Shown: one piece after another, positions 30,293 through 38,936 of the stretch
Position numbering within the stretch: the stretch's first letter is position 1
How the letters are laid out: the number at the start of each line of letters is the position of its first letter
Source of the DNA: Betaproteobacteria bacterium HGW-Betaproteobacteria-14
GTDB lineage: Bacteria > Pseudomonadota > Gammaproteobacteria > Burkholderiales > Rhodocyclaceae
Assembly (NCBI GenBank): GCA_002840845.1
Contig: PHCS01000019.1
Span: 1 to 40,299 of the forward strand
DNA length: 40,299 bases
Direction: 5' to 3'
Notes under the pieces: generated by a model
Databases searched by the model: none
What the model was told of the DNA's origin: nothing
What the model saw: only the letters and a program-made list of their open reading frames with translations
Position numbers and translations under genes: made by a program

Positions 30293-33200
30293 TCTTCTCC
30301 AAGCAATTGCGCGTTGCCGCCGACGGCGGCGGTGTTGATGCTGAGCGTGCGCTCGGCAGCATAGCGCAGCAGGGTGTGCGGGCCGCCGGCCTTCGGGCCG
30401 GTGCCGGAGAGCCCCTCGCCGCCGAAAGGCTGCACGCCGACCACGGCCCCGATCATGTTGCGGTTCACATAGACGTTGCCGGCGCGCAGGTGCGCCGCCA
30501 CGCGGCGGGTGAAGGCGTCGACGCGGCTCTGGATGCCTAGCGTCAGGCCATAGCCGGTTGCGTTGAGGGTGTCGAGGAGCGCGTCCAGCTCGCCTGCGCG
30601 GTAGCGGACGATGTGCAGCACCGGGCCGAACACCTCCTTCCGCGGGATCTGCTCGAGCGCGATGCCGAAGGCGACCGGCGCGACGTAGTGGCCGAAAGTC
30701 AGCCCCGGCGGCACGGCGCGCTCGGCGATGAGGCGCGCGCGCGGGCGCAGCGCGGCGATGTAGGCGCGCAGCGACTCGGCCGCTGCGGCGTCGATGATCG
30801 GCCCGACGTCGGTGGCCGGGTCGCCCGGGTCGCCCAGCACCAGCTCGGCCATTGCGCCGGCCAGCAGCGCCTCCACCCGCTCGGCTATGTCCTCCTGCAG
30901 CGCCAGGATGCGCAGCGCCGAACAGCGCTGGCCGGCCGACTGGAAGGCCGAACTGAGGACGTCGCGCACTACCTGCTCCGGCAGTGCGGAGGAATCGACG
31001 ACCATGGCGTTCTGCCCGCCCGTCTCGGCGATCAGCGTGGCGATCGGCCCCGCGCGCGCGGCCAGCGCGCGGTTGATCGACCGCGCCGCCTCGAGCGAGC
31101 CGGTGAAGGCCACGCCGGCGATGTCGGAACAGGCAACGAGGGCGCCGCCGACAGTCTCGCCTGCACCGCAGACGAGCCGCAGCGCCTCCGCCGGTACGCC
31201 CGCCTCATGCAGCAGGGCCACCGTCGCGCGCGCGATTAGCGGCGTCTGCTCGGCGGGCTTGGACACCACCGCGTTACCTGCGGCCAGCGCCGCTGCCACC
31301 TGGCCGGTGAAGATGGCCAGCGGGAAATTCCACGGGCTGATGCAGGCGAAGACGCCGCGCCCGTGCAGGGCCAGGCTGTTGACCTCGCCCGTCGGCCCCG
31401 CCAGCGCCAGCGGCGCGCCGAACAGGCGGCGCGCCTCGCGGGCGTAGTAGCGGCAGTAATCGACGGCCTCGCGCACCTCGGCCAGGGCGTCGGGAAGCGT
31501 CTTGCCGGCCTCGCGCACGCAGAGCGTCATCAACACCTCCCTGCGCGCTTCCATCAGGTCGGCGGCACGCTCGAGGCAGCTGGCCCGCGCCTCCGCAGTC
31601 AGGGCATTCCAGGCCGGTTGCGCGGCGCGCGCGCCGGCGACCGCCGCCCGCACTGTCTCCGGCGTGGCGTTCTCCGCATGGCCGACGACGCGGCGTGCAT
31701 CGGCCGGCTCGACGATTTTGGTACCGGTGGCAGACTCGGTCGGCCCGGCGCGTGACGCGGCGACCGCCAAAGTCAGCCGCTGCAGCACGGTGGCATTGGC
31801 AAGGTCGAGGCCGGCCGCGCTGCGCCAGGGCAGCATTTCCCGCGGTGGCGGCGTGCGCGGATTGGGCGCATAGGGCGGCGCCGTCGCCGCGACCGGGTCG
31901 GCCAGCAGCTTTTCCAGCGGCACGGCCGGGTCGGCGATCTGGTGCACGAAGGAACTGTTGGCACCGTTCTCCAGCAGCCGCCGCACGAGATAGGGCAGCA
32001 GGTCGCGGTGACCGCCCACCGGGGCATAGATGCGGCAGGGCAGTCCATCGGCCCCGGTTGCCTGGCGGTAGAGCGCATCGCCCATCCCCTGCAGCTTCTG
32101 GAACTCTAAGTCGCGCCCCTGCCCGTTGCGTCCCTTCCCGGCCATCTCCACCACGCTCGCCAGCGTGCGGCAGTTGTGCGTGGCGAAGGCGGGAAACACC
32201 GCATCGTCCGCATCGAAAAGCGCCCGCGCGCAGGCGAGGTAGGACACATCGGTGGCGGCGCGGCGGGTGAACACCGGGTAGTCGAGGCCGCGCGTCTGCG
32301 CCAGCTTGATCTCGCTGTCCCAGTAGGCACCCTTCACCAGGCGCACGACGATGCGGCGCTGCGCCTCCCGCGCACGCCCGACCAGCCAGTCGACCGTCGC
32401 CGCCGCCCGCTTCTGGTAGGCCTGCACGGCAATCCCCAGCCCCTCCCAGCCGTCCAGGGAAGGCTCGCGCAGCAGGCGCCCGAACAGCTCCAGGGTGAGC
32501 ATCAGGCGGTCACATTCCTCGGCGTCGATCGTCAGGCCGACCTGCGCTTCCCTGGCCTGCCGTGCCAGCGCGACCAGGCGCGGCAGCATCTCGGCGAGGA
32601 CGCGCTGCGCCTGCGCCGGCTCGAAACGAGGGTGCAGGGCCGAGAGTTTGACCGAAACGCCCGGCCCCGCGATCGGGCCGCGCCCGCGCGAGGCCGCGCC
32701 TACAGCAGCAATGGCCCCGGCATAGGCCTGGACATAATGCTCGGCGTCGTCGCTGCCGAGCGCCGCTTCGCCCAGCATGTCGTAGGAAAAGCGGTAGCCC
32801 TTCGCTTCGTCTTCGGCGGCCGAGGCGAGCGCTGCCTCAATGGTTTCCCCGCGCACGAACTGCCCGGCCAGGATGCGCATGGCCTGGGCGAGCGCTGTGC
32901 GGGCGAGCGGCTCCCCCAGCCGCGCGAGCGTGCGATGCAGCAGGGCCTGCGGCGCGTCGCCTGCTTCCTCGCGCCACTCCGCCAGCCGGCCGGTGAGCAG
33001 CAGCCCCCAGCTCGCCGCGTTCATGAGGAAGTCTTCGCCGGAGAGCGATGCTCCCCACGCCGTGCCCGCCAGCTTGTCGCGGATCAGTGACTCGGCCGTG
33101 TCGGCATCGGGAATGCGCAGCAGCGCCTCGGCCAGGCACATGAGCAGCGTGCCCTCGCGCGTGGACAGCCCGTATTGCTGCAGGAAGGTCTCCGCGCCGA

Positions 33201-33357
33201 AGCCCGCCGGCGCAGCGCGCACGCGCTCGGCCAGGGCCCGCGCTCGGGCTTCGGTGCGCGAGCGTGCGCCATCGTCGAGGGTAAGGCGCTGCCGCAGTGC
33301 CGCCACGGCGGCAGCCTCGTCCATGCGGCAGGCGGCGTCGATGTCCCGAAGTTCCAT
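30289..33357 (-). CDS. putA: Bifunctional proline dehydrogenase / L-glutamate gamma-semialdehyde dehydrogenase
   Basis: A 1022-residue enzyme that oxidises proline to glutamate in two steps, with FAD and NAD. The proline dehydrogenase barrel covers about residues 150-440 (DAEECDRLMLTLELFGRLL, RLVKGAYWDSEIKLAQ, FATHNCRTLA). The aldehyde dehydrogenase covers about residues 500-1000 (ISPWNFPLAIFTGQVAAAL, then ETGGQNAMVVDSS, and catalytic C812 in GQRCSALR). The N-terminal ribbon-helix-helix DNA-binding domain of E. coli PutA is absent, as is the long C-terminal extension. This is therefore a minimal PutA that cannot repress its own gene. AGCAGGAGGC precedes the ATG. No putP is nearby. Confidence 0.95.
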   Translation of the reverse strand: MELRDIDAACRMDEAAAVAALRQRLTLDDGARSRTEARARALAERVRAAPAGFGAETFLQQYGLSTREGTLLMCLAEALLRIPDADTAESLIRDKLAGTAWGASLSGEDFLMNAASWGLLLTGRLAEWREEAGDAPQALLHRTLARLGEPLARTALAQAMRILAGQFVRGETIEAALASAAEDEAKGYRFSYDMLGEAALGSDDAEHYVQAYAGAIAAVGAASRGRGPIAGPGVSVKLSALHPRFEPAQAQRVLAEMLPRLVALARQAREAQVGLTIDAEECDRLMLTLELFGRLLREPSLDGWEGLGIAVQAYQKRAAATVDWLVGRAREAQRRIVVRLVKGAYWDSEIKLAQTRGLDYPVFTRRAATDVSYLACARALFDADDAVFPAFATHNCRTLASVVEMAGKGRNGQGRDLEFQKLQGMGDALYRQATGADGLPCRIYAPVGGHRDLLPYLVRRLLENGANSSFVHQIADPAVPLEKLLADPVAATAPPYAPNPRTPPPREMLPWRSAAGLDLANATVLQRLTLAVAASRAGPTESATGTKIVEPADARRVVGHAENATPETVRAAVAGARAAQPAWNALTAEARASCLERAADLMEARREVLMTLCVREAGKTLPDALAEVREAVDYCRYYAREARRLFGAPLALAGPTGEVNSLALHGRGVFACISPWNFPLAIFTGQVAAALAAGNAVVSKPAEQTPLIARATVALLHEAGVPAEALRLVCGAGETVGGALVACSDIAGVAFTGSLEAARSINRALAARAGPIATLIAETGGQNAMVVDSSALPEQVVRDVLSSAFQSAGQRCSALRILALQEDIAERVEALLAGAMAELVLGDPGDPATDVGPIIDAAAAESLRAYIAALRPRARLIAERAVPPGLTFGHYVAPVAFGIALEQIPRKEVFGPVLHIVRYRAGELDALLDTLNATGYGLTLGIQSRVDAFTRRVAAHLRAGNVYVNRNMIGAVVGVQPFGGEGLSGTGPKAGGPHTLLRYAAERTLSINTAAVGGNAQLLGED

Positions 33358-33411
33358 GCGGCCTCCTGCTAAAGGATAGCGCTGGTCTTGCGGCCGGGAG
33401 TGGCGGAACGG

Positions 33412-34905
33412 CTAAAAGTCAGCCCCCGCGGCACGGCGATAGTGGATCGCCTCGGCAATGTGGGCGCTCGACAGGCGCTTGCTTGCGGCGAGGTCAGCGA
33501 CCGTGCGCGCCACCTTCAGCACGCGGTGGTAGGCGCGCGCCGAGAGGTTGAGGCGCGCGATGGCCTGCTTGAGGAGTTGCGCGCCGGCATCGTCGGGCGC
33601 GCACAGTTTGTCGATTTCCTTCGTGGCGAGGCGGCTGTTGGGCTTGCCCTGGCGCATGCGCTGCGCTTGTCGTGCAGCCGTCACGCGTGCCTGCACCGCC
33701 GCCGAGGATTCTCCCGCGGCCTTCCCCTGCAACTCGCCTTCCGCCAGCGCTGGTACTTCGATGGTCATGTCGATGCGGTCGAGCAGCGGGCCCGACAGTT
33801 TTCCTCGGTAGCGCGCCACCTGGTCCGGCGTGCAGCGGCAGCGCGCCTCCCCGAGGTGGCCGCACGGACACGGATTCATCGCCGCGACGAGCTGGAACTG
33901 CGCCGGGTAATCGACGCGATGCGCCGCGCGAGCGACGCGGATATGGCCGGATTCCAGTGGCTCGCGCAACGCTTCCAGCACGCGCCGCTCGAACTCCGGC
34001 AGTTCGTCGAGGAACAGCACGCCGTGGTGGGCCAGGGAAATCTCGCCCGGGCGCGGATTCGATCCGCCGCCGACCAGCGCGGCGCTCGAGGCCGTATGGT
34101 GCGGTGCCTGATAGGGCCGCTGCTTCCAGTGCGCGAGGCGGAAACCGCCGTTGAGGGAGTGGAGGGCGGCAGTCTCGAGGGCCTCCTCGTCGTCCATCGG
34201 CGGCAGCAGGCCGGCAAAGCGCGCGGCGAGCATCGACTTGCCGGTGCCGGGCGGGCCGATCATGAGCAGGCTGTGGCCGCCGGCCGCGGCGACTTCCAGA
34301 GCGCGCTTGGCCTGGGCCTGGCCTTTCACTTCCGACAGGTCGGGATAGCTGGCTTGCGCGGCGGCAGGCGCCCCGGCAAACGGCAGCAGTGGCTGCTGGC
34401 CGTTGAGGTGGGCGCACACCTCCAGCAGCGATTTCGCCGGCAGGATGGCCGCCGCGCCGACCAGCGCCGCCTCGGCGGCGCTCTCGGCGGGCAGCACGAA
34501 GCTGCGCGAATCGCCGCGCGCGGCCAGGCACATCGCCAGCGCGCCGCGGATCGGGCGCAGCTCGCCGGTAAGCGACAGCTCGCCGGCGAACTCATGTTCG
34601 GCGAGGCGCTTGCCGTCGATCTGTCCCGAGGCGGCGAGGATGCCCAGCGCGATGGGCAGGTCGAAGCGGCCGGATTCCTTGGGCAGGTCGGCTGGCGCGA
34701 GGTTCACGGTGATGCGGCTGGCGGGGAACTCGAAGCGCGCATTCTGGATGGCGGCGCGCACGCGCTCGCGCGCTTCCTTCACCTCGGTGTCGGCCAGGCC
34801 GACGATGGTGAAGGAAGGCAGGCCACGGCCGAGGTGCACCTCGACGGTGACTTCCGGCGCTTCCATGCCAGCAAGGGCGCGGCTCTTGAGTACGGCAAGC
34901 GACAT
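33412..34905 (-). CDS. comM: ComM/YifB-family magnesium-chelatase-like AAA+ ATPase
   Basis: A 497-residue ATPase. In other bacteria ComM is a helicase that drives branch migration during integration of transforming DNA. The N-terminal LonC-like domain begins MSLAVLKSRALAGMEAPEVT. The AAA+ core has Walker A MIGPPGTGKSMLAARF, the PFRAPHHT-like loop PYQAPHHTASSAAL, Walker B GVLFLDELPEFERR and the CPCGH cysteine motif in MNPCPCGHLGEARC. SGPLLDRIDMTIEVP and the C-terminal lid follow. The start at 34905 gives the usual N-terminus; the open frame upstream is not coding. A TAAACT box lies 10 nt before the ATG. It is normally next to ubiK; here four genes are inserted between them. Confidence 0.94.
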   Translation of the reverse strand: MSLAVLKSRALAGMEAPEVTVEVHLGRGLPSFTIVGLADTEVKEARERVRAAIQNARFEFPASRITVNLAPADLPKESGRFDLPIALGILAASGQIDGKRLAEHEFAGELSLTGELRPIRGALAMCLAARGDSRSFVLPAESAAEAALVGAAAILPAKSLLEVCAHLNGQQPLLPFAGAPAAAQASYPDLSEVKGQAQAKRALEVAAAGGHSLLMIGPPGTGKSMLAARFAGLLPPMDDEEALETAALHSLNGGFRLAHWKQRPYQAPHHTASSAALVGGGSNPRPGEISLAHHGVLFLDELPEFERRVLEALREPLESGHIRVARAAHRVDYPAQFQLVAAMNPCPCGHLGEARCRCTPDQVARYRGKLSGPLLDRIDMTIEVPALAEGELQGKAAGESSAAVQARVTAARQAQRMRQGKPNSRLATKEIDKLCAPDDAGAQLLKQAIARLNLSARAYHRVLKVARTVADLAASKRLSSAHIAEAIHYRRAAGADF

Positions 34906-34915
34906 GATGGCGGCA

Positions 34916-34921
34916 AGTTTA
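34916..34921 (-). promoter_or_regulatory. -10 box close to the comM start
   Basis: TAAACT on the minus strand, 10 nt before the comM ATG, the same hexamer as in front of hemE. Transcription would start about 4 nt before the ATG. No ribosome site and no -35 box are seen. Confidence 0.4.
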
Positions 34922-34952
34922 ACCGAGCGATGAGCTCGCCCGGTGAGCCCGC

Positions 34953-34979
34953 AAAGAAAAAGGGGCGCTGCAGCGCCCC
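34953..34979 (-). terminator. Intrinsic terminator after the yceI genes
   Basis: A perfect 18-bp palindrome GGGGCGCTGCAGCGCCCC (34962-34979) followed on the minus strand by TTTTTCTTT (34961-34953). It ends the marR-cybB-yceI-yceI operon and separates it from comM. Confidence 0.9.
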
Positions 34980-35000
34980 TTGGGTAAAGCGCGAACGGAC

Positions 35001-35567
35001 CTAGTCGGCCCTGATCGCCTCGATCTGGATCGCCACCTTGACGTCGTCGCCATGAAGCGGCAGGCCGTACTTCATGCCAAAGTCGGAGCGCTTGAAGCCG
35101 CCCGAGGCGTCGGCGCCGCAGACCTCCTTCTTGAACAGCGGATGGGTGATGCACTTGAAGGAATTGATGGTCAGGTTGAGCGGCTTGGTCACGTCGAGCA
35201 GGGTCATCTCGCCTTCGACGGCGGCGGGCGCATCGCCGTTCCACTTGGTGATCTTGCCCTTGTAGGTAATCTTCGGGAAGAACTCGACATTGAAGAAATC
35301 GCCTTTGCGGGCATGCTCCTCCATCTTGGCATGGCCGAAATCGATCGAAGACGCATCGATGACGATGTCGACGGTGCCGCTCTTGCCGGCGCGATCGAGC
35401 GTGACGCTGCCGGAAGTCTTGGCGAACTTGCCGCGCCAGACCGAGATGCCGAGGTGCCCCGCCTCGAAGCTCGGGTAGGTGTGGTTGGGCTCGACGTTGT
35501 AGGTCTGGGCAAAGGCCGGCGCAAAAGTCAGTGTCGCCAGGACGGCGGTCAGGGCTTTCAGTTTCAT
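35001..35567 (-). CDS. YceI-family periplasmic protein, copy 2 of the operon
   Basis: A 188-residue exported lipocalin-like protein. The signal peptide MKLKALTAVLATLTFAPAFA is followed by QTYNVEPNHTYPSFEAGHLG, the YceI hallmark. Later blocks are SSIDFGHAKMEEHARKGDFF and KRSDFGMKYGLPL. YceI proteins bind isoprenoid chains such as polyprenyl pyrophosphates or quinones. Two cysteines (in FKCITHP and KEVCGAD) could form a disulfide. A strong ribosome site AAAGGAG precedes the ATG. It is the last gene before the terminator at 34953-34979. Confidence 0.92.
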   Translation of the reverse strand: MKLKALTAVLATLTFAPAFAQTYNVEPNHTYPSFEAGHLGISVWRGKFAKTSGSVTLDRAGKSGTVDIVIDASSIDFGHAKMEEHARKGDFFNVEFFPKITYKGKITKWNGDAPAAVEGEMTLLDVTKPLNLTINSFKCITHPLFKKEVCGADASGGFKRSDFGMKYGLPLHGDDVKVAIQIEAIRAD

Positions 35568-35610
35568 GCTGTTGTATCTCCTTTAGGGGGTTGGGACGGC
35601 TTGGCCGCGG

Positions 35611-36159
35611 CTATTTCTTCGCCGTGACGATTCGAAACTTGATCTGCACTTCATCGGCGACGGTGGCGGTGTCCTTCCACTCGCCTTCGCCGATGTTGAA
35701 GGCGAGGCGCTTGATCGGCAACGTGCCTTCGAAGACCTGCTGGCCGCCCTCCGTTCTGAAGCTGACCGGGGCGACGACGGACTGGGTGGTGCCCTTGATG
35801 GTGAGCTTGCCGGCCGCTTCGTACCTGCCGGCGCCGGCGGGCTTGATGGCGGTGGTGACGAAGGTGGCCTTGGGATATTTTGCCGCGTCGAACCATTCCT
35901 TTTTCGTGGTTTCGCGGTTGAAGTCCGCGTCGCCGAGGTCGAAGCTGGCGATGTCGATTTCGAGGCTGGCGCGGCCTTCGGCCGGCTTGGCCGGGTCGAA
36001 GCTGACCTGTGCGCTGAAGCGCTTGAACGTCCCCTCGACGGGCACGCCCATCTGCTTCGAAATGGCGACGACGCTGCTTTTCGCGGCGTCGAGCTGGGCC
36101 AGCGCCGGGGCCAGCAGGGCGGCGCCCAGCGCCATGGCAAGGAAGGTGCGTCTGGTCAT
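35611..36159 (-). CDS. YceI-family periplasmic protein, copy 1 of the operon
   Basis: A 182-residue exported YceI protein. It begins MTRRTFLAMALGAALLAPALA with two arginines, weakly like a Tat signal, then QLDAAKSSVVAISKQMGVPV. The family pattern continues with EGTFKRFSAQVSFDP, SFDLGDADFNRETTKKEWF and TLPIKRLAFNIGEGEWKDTA. It is clearly divergent from the neighbouring yceI, so this is not a recent duplicate. The ATG overlaps the cytochrome b561 gene by 4 nt. The b561-YceI pairing is also seen in E. coli (yceJ-yceI), which suggests joint work on a lipid-soluble redox substrate. Confidence 0.92.
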   Translation of the reverse strand: MTRRTFLAMALGAALLAPALAQLDAAKSSVVAISKQMGVPVEGTFKRFSAQVSFDPAKPAEGRASLEIDIASFDLGDADFNRETTKKEWFDAAKYPKATFVTTAIKPAGAGRYEAAGKLTIKGTTQSVVAPVSFRTEGGQQVFEGTLPIKRLAFNIGEGEWKDTATVADEVQIKFRIVTAKK

Positions 36160-36728
36160 GGTTTATTCCTGTTCAACAAGGGGATCATGCGGCCGAGCAC
36201 CTCGTCGCGATCCACGAAATAGTGCTTGAGCGCCGCGCCCAGGTGCGTGGCGACCAGCGCCGCCAGCGTGAAATTGAGCGCCTGGTGCACGATCAGCAGT
36301 GCATCGCCGACGGCCTTGTCCTTGGTTAACAGGTCGGGCAGCGGGATTATTCCGAGGTAGACGGTCTGGAAGCCCTTCGCCGAACTCATCAGCCAGCCGG
36401 AGAGCGGCACCAGGATGAGCAGCGCGTAGAGCAGGTGGTGGGTGGCGGTGGCGGCAATGCGCTGCCAGGCCGGCATGCCGGCGGGCGGCGGCGGGGCTGG
36501 GTGCCGCATGCGCCAGGCCAGCCGCGCGATGCCCAGCAGGAACACCGTGACGCCGAGCCACTTGTGGTACGAGTAGAGCTTGAGCCGGGCGGGCGAGAAC
36601 GGCAGGTCGTGCATGTAGATGCCGAGCGGAAACAGGCTGAAGATGAGCAGGGCGATGAGCCAGTGCAGGGCAATGGCCGTACGGGTGTACTCGGGCACGG
36701 TCGTGGGCAATCTGCTGATGTTCATCAC
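36156..36728 (-). CDS. Cytochrome b561 (CybB/YceJ type)
   Basis: A 190-residue membrane cytochrome with four helices and two haem b groups. Histidine ligand candidates sit in each helix: H22 in ALHWLIALLIF, H55 in YSYHKWLGVTVF, the HH pair in TATHHLLYALL, and HQALNFTLAALVATHLGAALKH near the end. Such proteins pass electrons between quinones and periplasmic acceptors such as superoxide. The ATG overlaps the marR stop (ATGA), and its own stop overlaps the first yceI. Control by the MarR protein is likely, since all share one promoter. Confidence 0.9.
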   Translation of the reverse strand: MMNISRLPTTVPEYTRTAIALHWLIALLIFSLFPLGIYMHDLPFSPARLKLYSYHKWLGVTVFLLGIARLAWRMRHPAPPPPAGMPAWQRIAATATHHLLYALLILVPLSGWLMSSAKGFQTVYLGIIPLPDLLTKDKAVGDALLIVHQALNFTLAALVATHLGAALKHYFVDRDEVLGRMIPLLNRNKP

Positions 36729-37180
36729 TGGGCACCTGCCTTCCGACCGCAGGCCGCGTCGAAGGTTTCACGCAAGCCGCGCAAGGCGGACTCGATCTGC
36801 GCGAGGCGCTTCGCATCCAATCCGCCCAGGGCCAGGCGCATGTGGGCGAGGTGGGCGGCGAAGACGCGCTCGAAGAGGCGTTCGCCGGCCGGCGTCAGGC
36901 TGACGATCATGCTGCGGCCGTCCTCGGGCGAGGCACTGCGCCGCACCAGTTTCTGCGCCTCCAGACGGTCGATTACCCCGGTCAGCGTGCCCTTGGTGAT
37001 GAGGGTCTTCTCGCCCAGTTCCTTGAAGCTCATGCCCGGCGTGTTGCCGAGCGTGGCGACGATGTCGAACTGCGAGGGGGTAAGGCCCAGGCTGCGCACG
37101 TGGGTCGAGGAATAGGCCTCGAAGGCCTGGTAGCAACGTGCCAGTTCGCGCAGCATGGGCAGAAAAGGTTCGCGCGACAA
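36725..37180 (-). CDS. MarR-family transcriptional regulator
   Basis: A 151-residue winged-helix regulator. The DNA-binding part reads LTPSQFDIVATLGNTPGMSF, then KELGEKTLITKGTLTGVIDR, and the wing has RSASPEDGRSMIVSLTPAGE. The start is TTG at 37180, 7 nt after GGAG. The only upstream ATG (37195) is in another frame. A long inverted repeat covers its promoter, so it very likely represses its own operon (marR-cytochrome b561-yceI-yceI) and is released by a small ligand. No conserved sensor cysteine is evident, apart from C16 in LARCYQAFEAYSS and one near the C-terminus. Confidence 0.9.
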   Translation of the reverse strand: MSREPFLPMLRELARCYQAFEAYSSTHVRSLGLTPSQFDIVATLGNTPGMSFKELGEKTLITKGTLTGVIDRLEAQKLVRRSASPEDGRSMIVSLTPAGERLFERVFAAHLAHMRLALGGLDAKRLAQIESALRGLRETFDAACGRKAGAQ

Positions 37181-37190
37181 ATGCGAGCTC

Positions 37191-37237
37191 CATATAGTCC
37201 TAATGCGAACAATAATAGTACGCGTTAGGACTATATG
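37191..37237. promoter_or_regulatory. MarR operator: long inverted repeat
   Basis: The left arm CATATAGTCCTAATGCG (37191-37207) and right arm CGCGTTAGGACTATATG (37221-37237) are inverted copies with one mismatch in 17 bp, around a 13-bp AT-rich centre that holds the -10 box. The outer 13 bp of each arm match perfectly. One arm covers the -35 region and the other the transcription start, as expected for autorepression. Confidence 0.85.
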
Positions 37238-37241
37238 TCAA
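37212..37241 (-). promoter_or_regulatory. Promoter of the marR-cytochrome b561-yceI operon
   Basis: A consensus -35 box TTGACA (37241-37236) and a -10 box TATTAT (37217-37212) with an 18-bp spacer on the minus strand, inside the MarR inverted repeat. The predicted start is near 37205, giving a leader of about 25 nt. Confidence 0.75.
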
Positions 37242-37267
37242 GCCGGTCGATGTCGCTGCGGCGGAGG

Positions 37268-37522
37268 CTACTGCTGGGGAGGCAGGCGGGGGGTTTGTGC
37301 ATCGAGTGCGGCGACGCGCGCTTCCAGGGTGGCAAGCTTCTCGCGCGCGCGGGCGAGGAGTTCGCGCTGTACTTCGAATTCCTCGCGGGTGACGAAGTCG
37401 AGGCGCGCGAACAGCCCGTTGAGGAGTGCGCGCGCGTTCTTGTCCAGGTCGTGGGCCGGGCCGGAGGCGGCAAGTTCGGCCAGCCGGGCGGAGAAATCGT
37501 CGAGGATTTTTGGGTTCAGCAT
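37268..37522 (-). CDS. ubiK: Ubiquinone biosynthesis accessory factor UbiK
   Basis: An 84-residue protein of the YqiC/BMFP family, which helps assemble the late ubiquinone biosynthesis complex. The N-terminal amphipathic helix MLNPKILDDFSARLAELA is followed by DLDKNARALLNGLFARLDFV and a coiled coil (REEFEVQRELLARAREKLAT, about residues 48-75), ending in a Pro/Gln-rich tail. The start at 37522 gives the standard N-terminus; the open frame continues upstream but is not coding. It is divergent from torF-glnK-amtB and precedes the MarR operon on the same strand. Confidence 0.92.
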   Translation of the reverse strand: MLNPKILDDFSARLAELAASGPAHDLDKNARALLNGLFARLDFVTREEFEVQRELLARAREKLATLEARVAALDAQTPRLPPQQ

Positions 37523-37574
37523 GGCGAAGGGCTGGAAATGACTTCGAGTCAGTTTACAGCACGACAGGAGGCAC

Positions 37575-37590
37575 TGCACCAGCATAGTGC
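37575..37590. promoter_or_regulatory. NtrC-type enhancer site
   Basis: TGCACCAGCATAGTGC holds GCACC-N5-AGTGC, one mismatch from the NtrC dyad GCACC-N5-GGTGC. A second half-site GGTGC lies at 37617-37621. The dyad is about 120-135 bp upstream of the predicted sigma-54 start, the usual enhancer distance. It also lies close to the likely promoter of ubiK (TAAACT at 37556-37551, minus strand). Confidence 0.6.
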
Positions 37591-37684
37591 GGACGGTCGA
37601 AATCACGCGACGACTTGGTGCGCGGGCTTTTCTGTCAGGTCGGCGCAAGAATTCAACACTTTGTTATTAAATGTAAATATGTTC

Positions 37685-37700
37685 TGGCACGGATGATGCA
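37685..37700 (+). promoter_or_regulatory. Sigma-54 promoter of torF-glnK-amtB
   Basis: TGGCACGGATGATGCA: the -24 GG (37686-37687) and -12 GC (37698-37699) are separated by exactly 10 bp, with TGGCACG as the consensus left half and ATGCA for TTGCA on the right (one mismatch). Transcription should start near 37711. Confidence 0.8.
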
Positions 37701-37747
37701 GTACTAGGTTGCAAGTTTCCTTTTTCAACCTTGTACTGGAGTCCGCC

Positions 37748-38927
<1,180 letters not shown>

Positions 38928-38936
38928 GAGAGAGTC

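Noticed and set aside
33388-35004. A 538-codon plus-strand frame opposite comM
   Set aside because: Shadow of comM; no domain, no ribosome site, and it runs through the terminator at 34953-34979.
34906-35244. N-terminal extension of the comM frame up to 35244
   Set aside because: The extension crosses the intrinsic terminator and overlaps yceI; the conserved ComM N-terminus starts at 34905.
37523-37574. Upstream extension of the ubiK frame to 37648
   Set aside because: The extra residues are Arg-rich with no similarity, while MLNPKILDDF at 37522 is the standard UbiK start.
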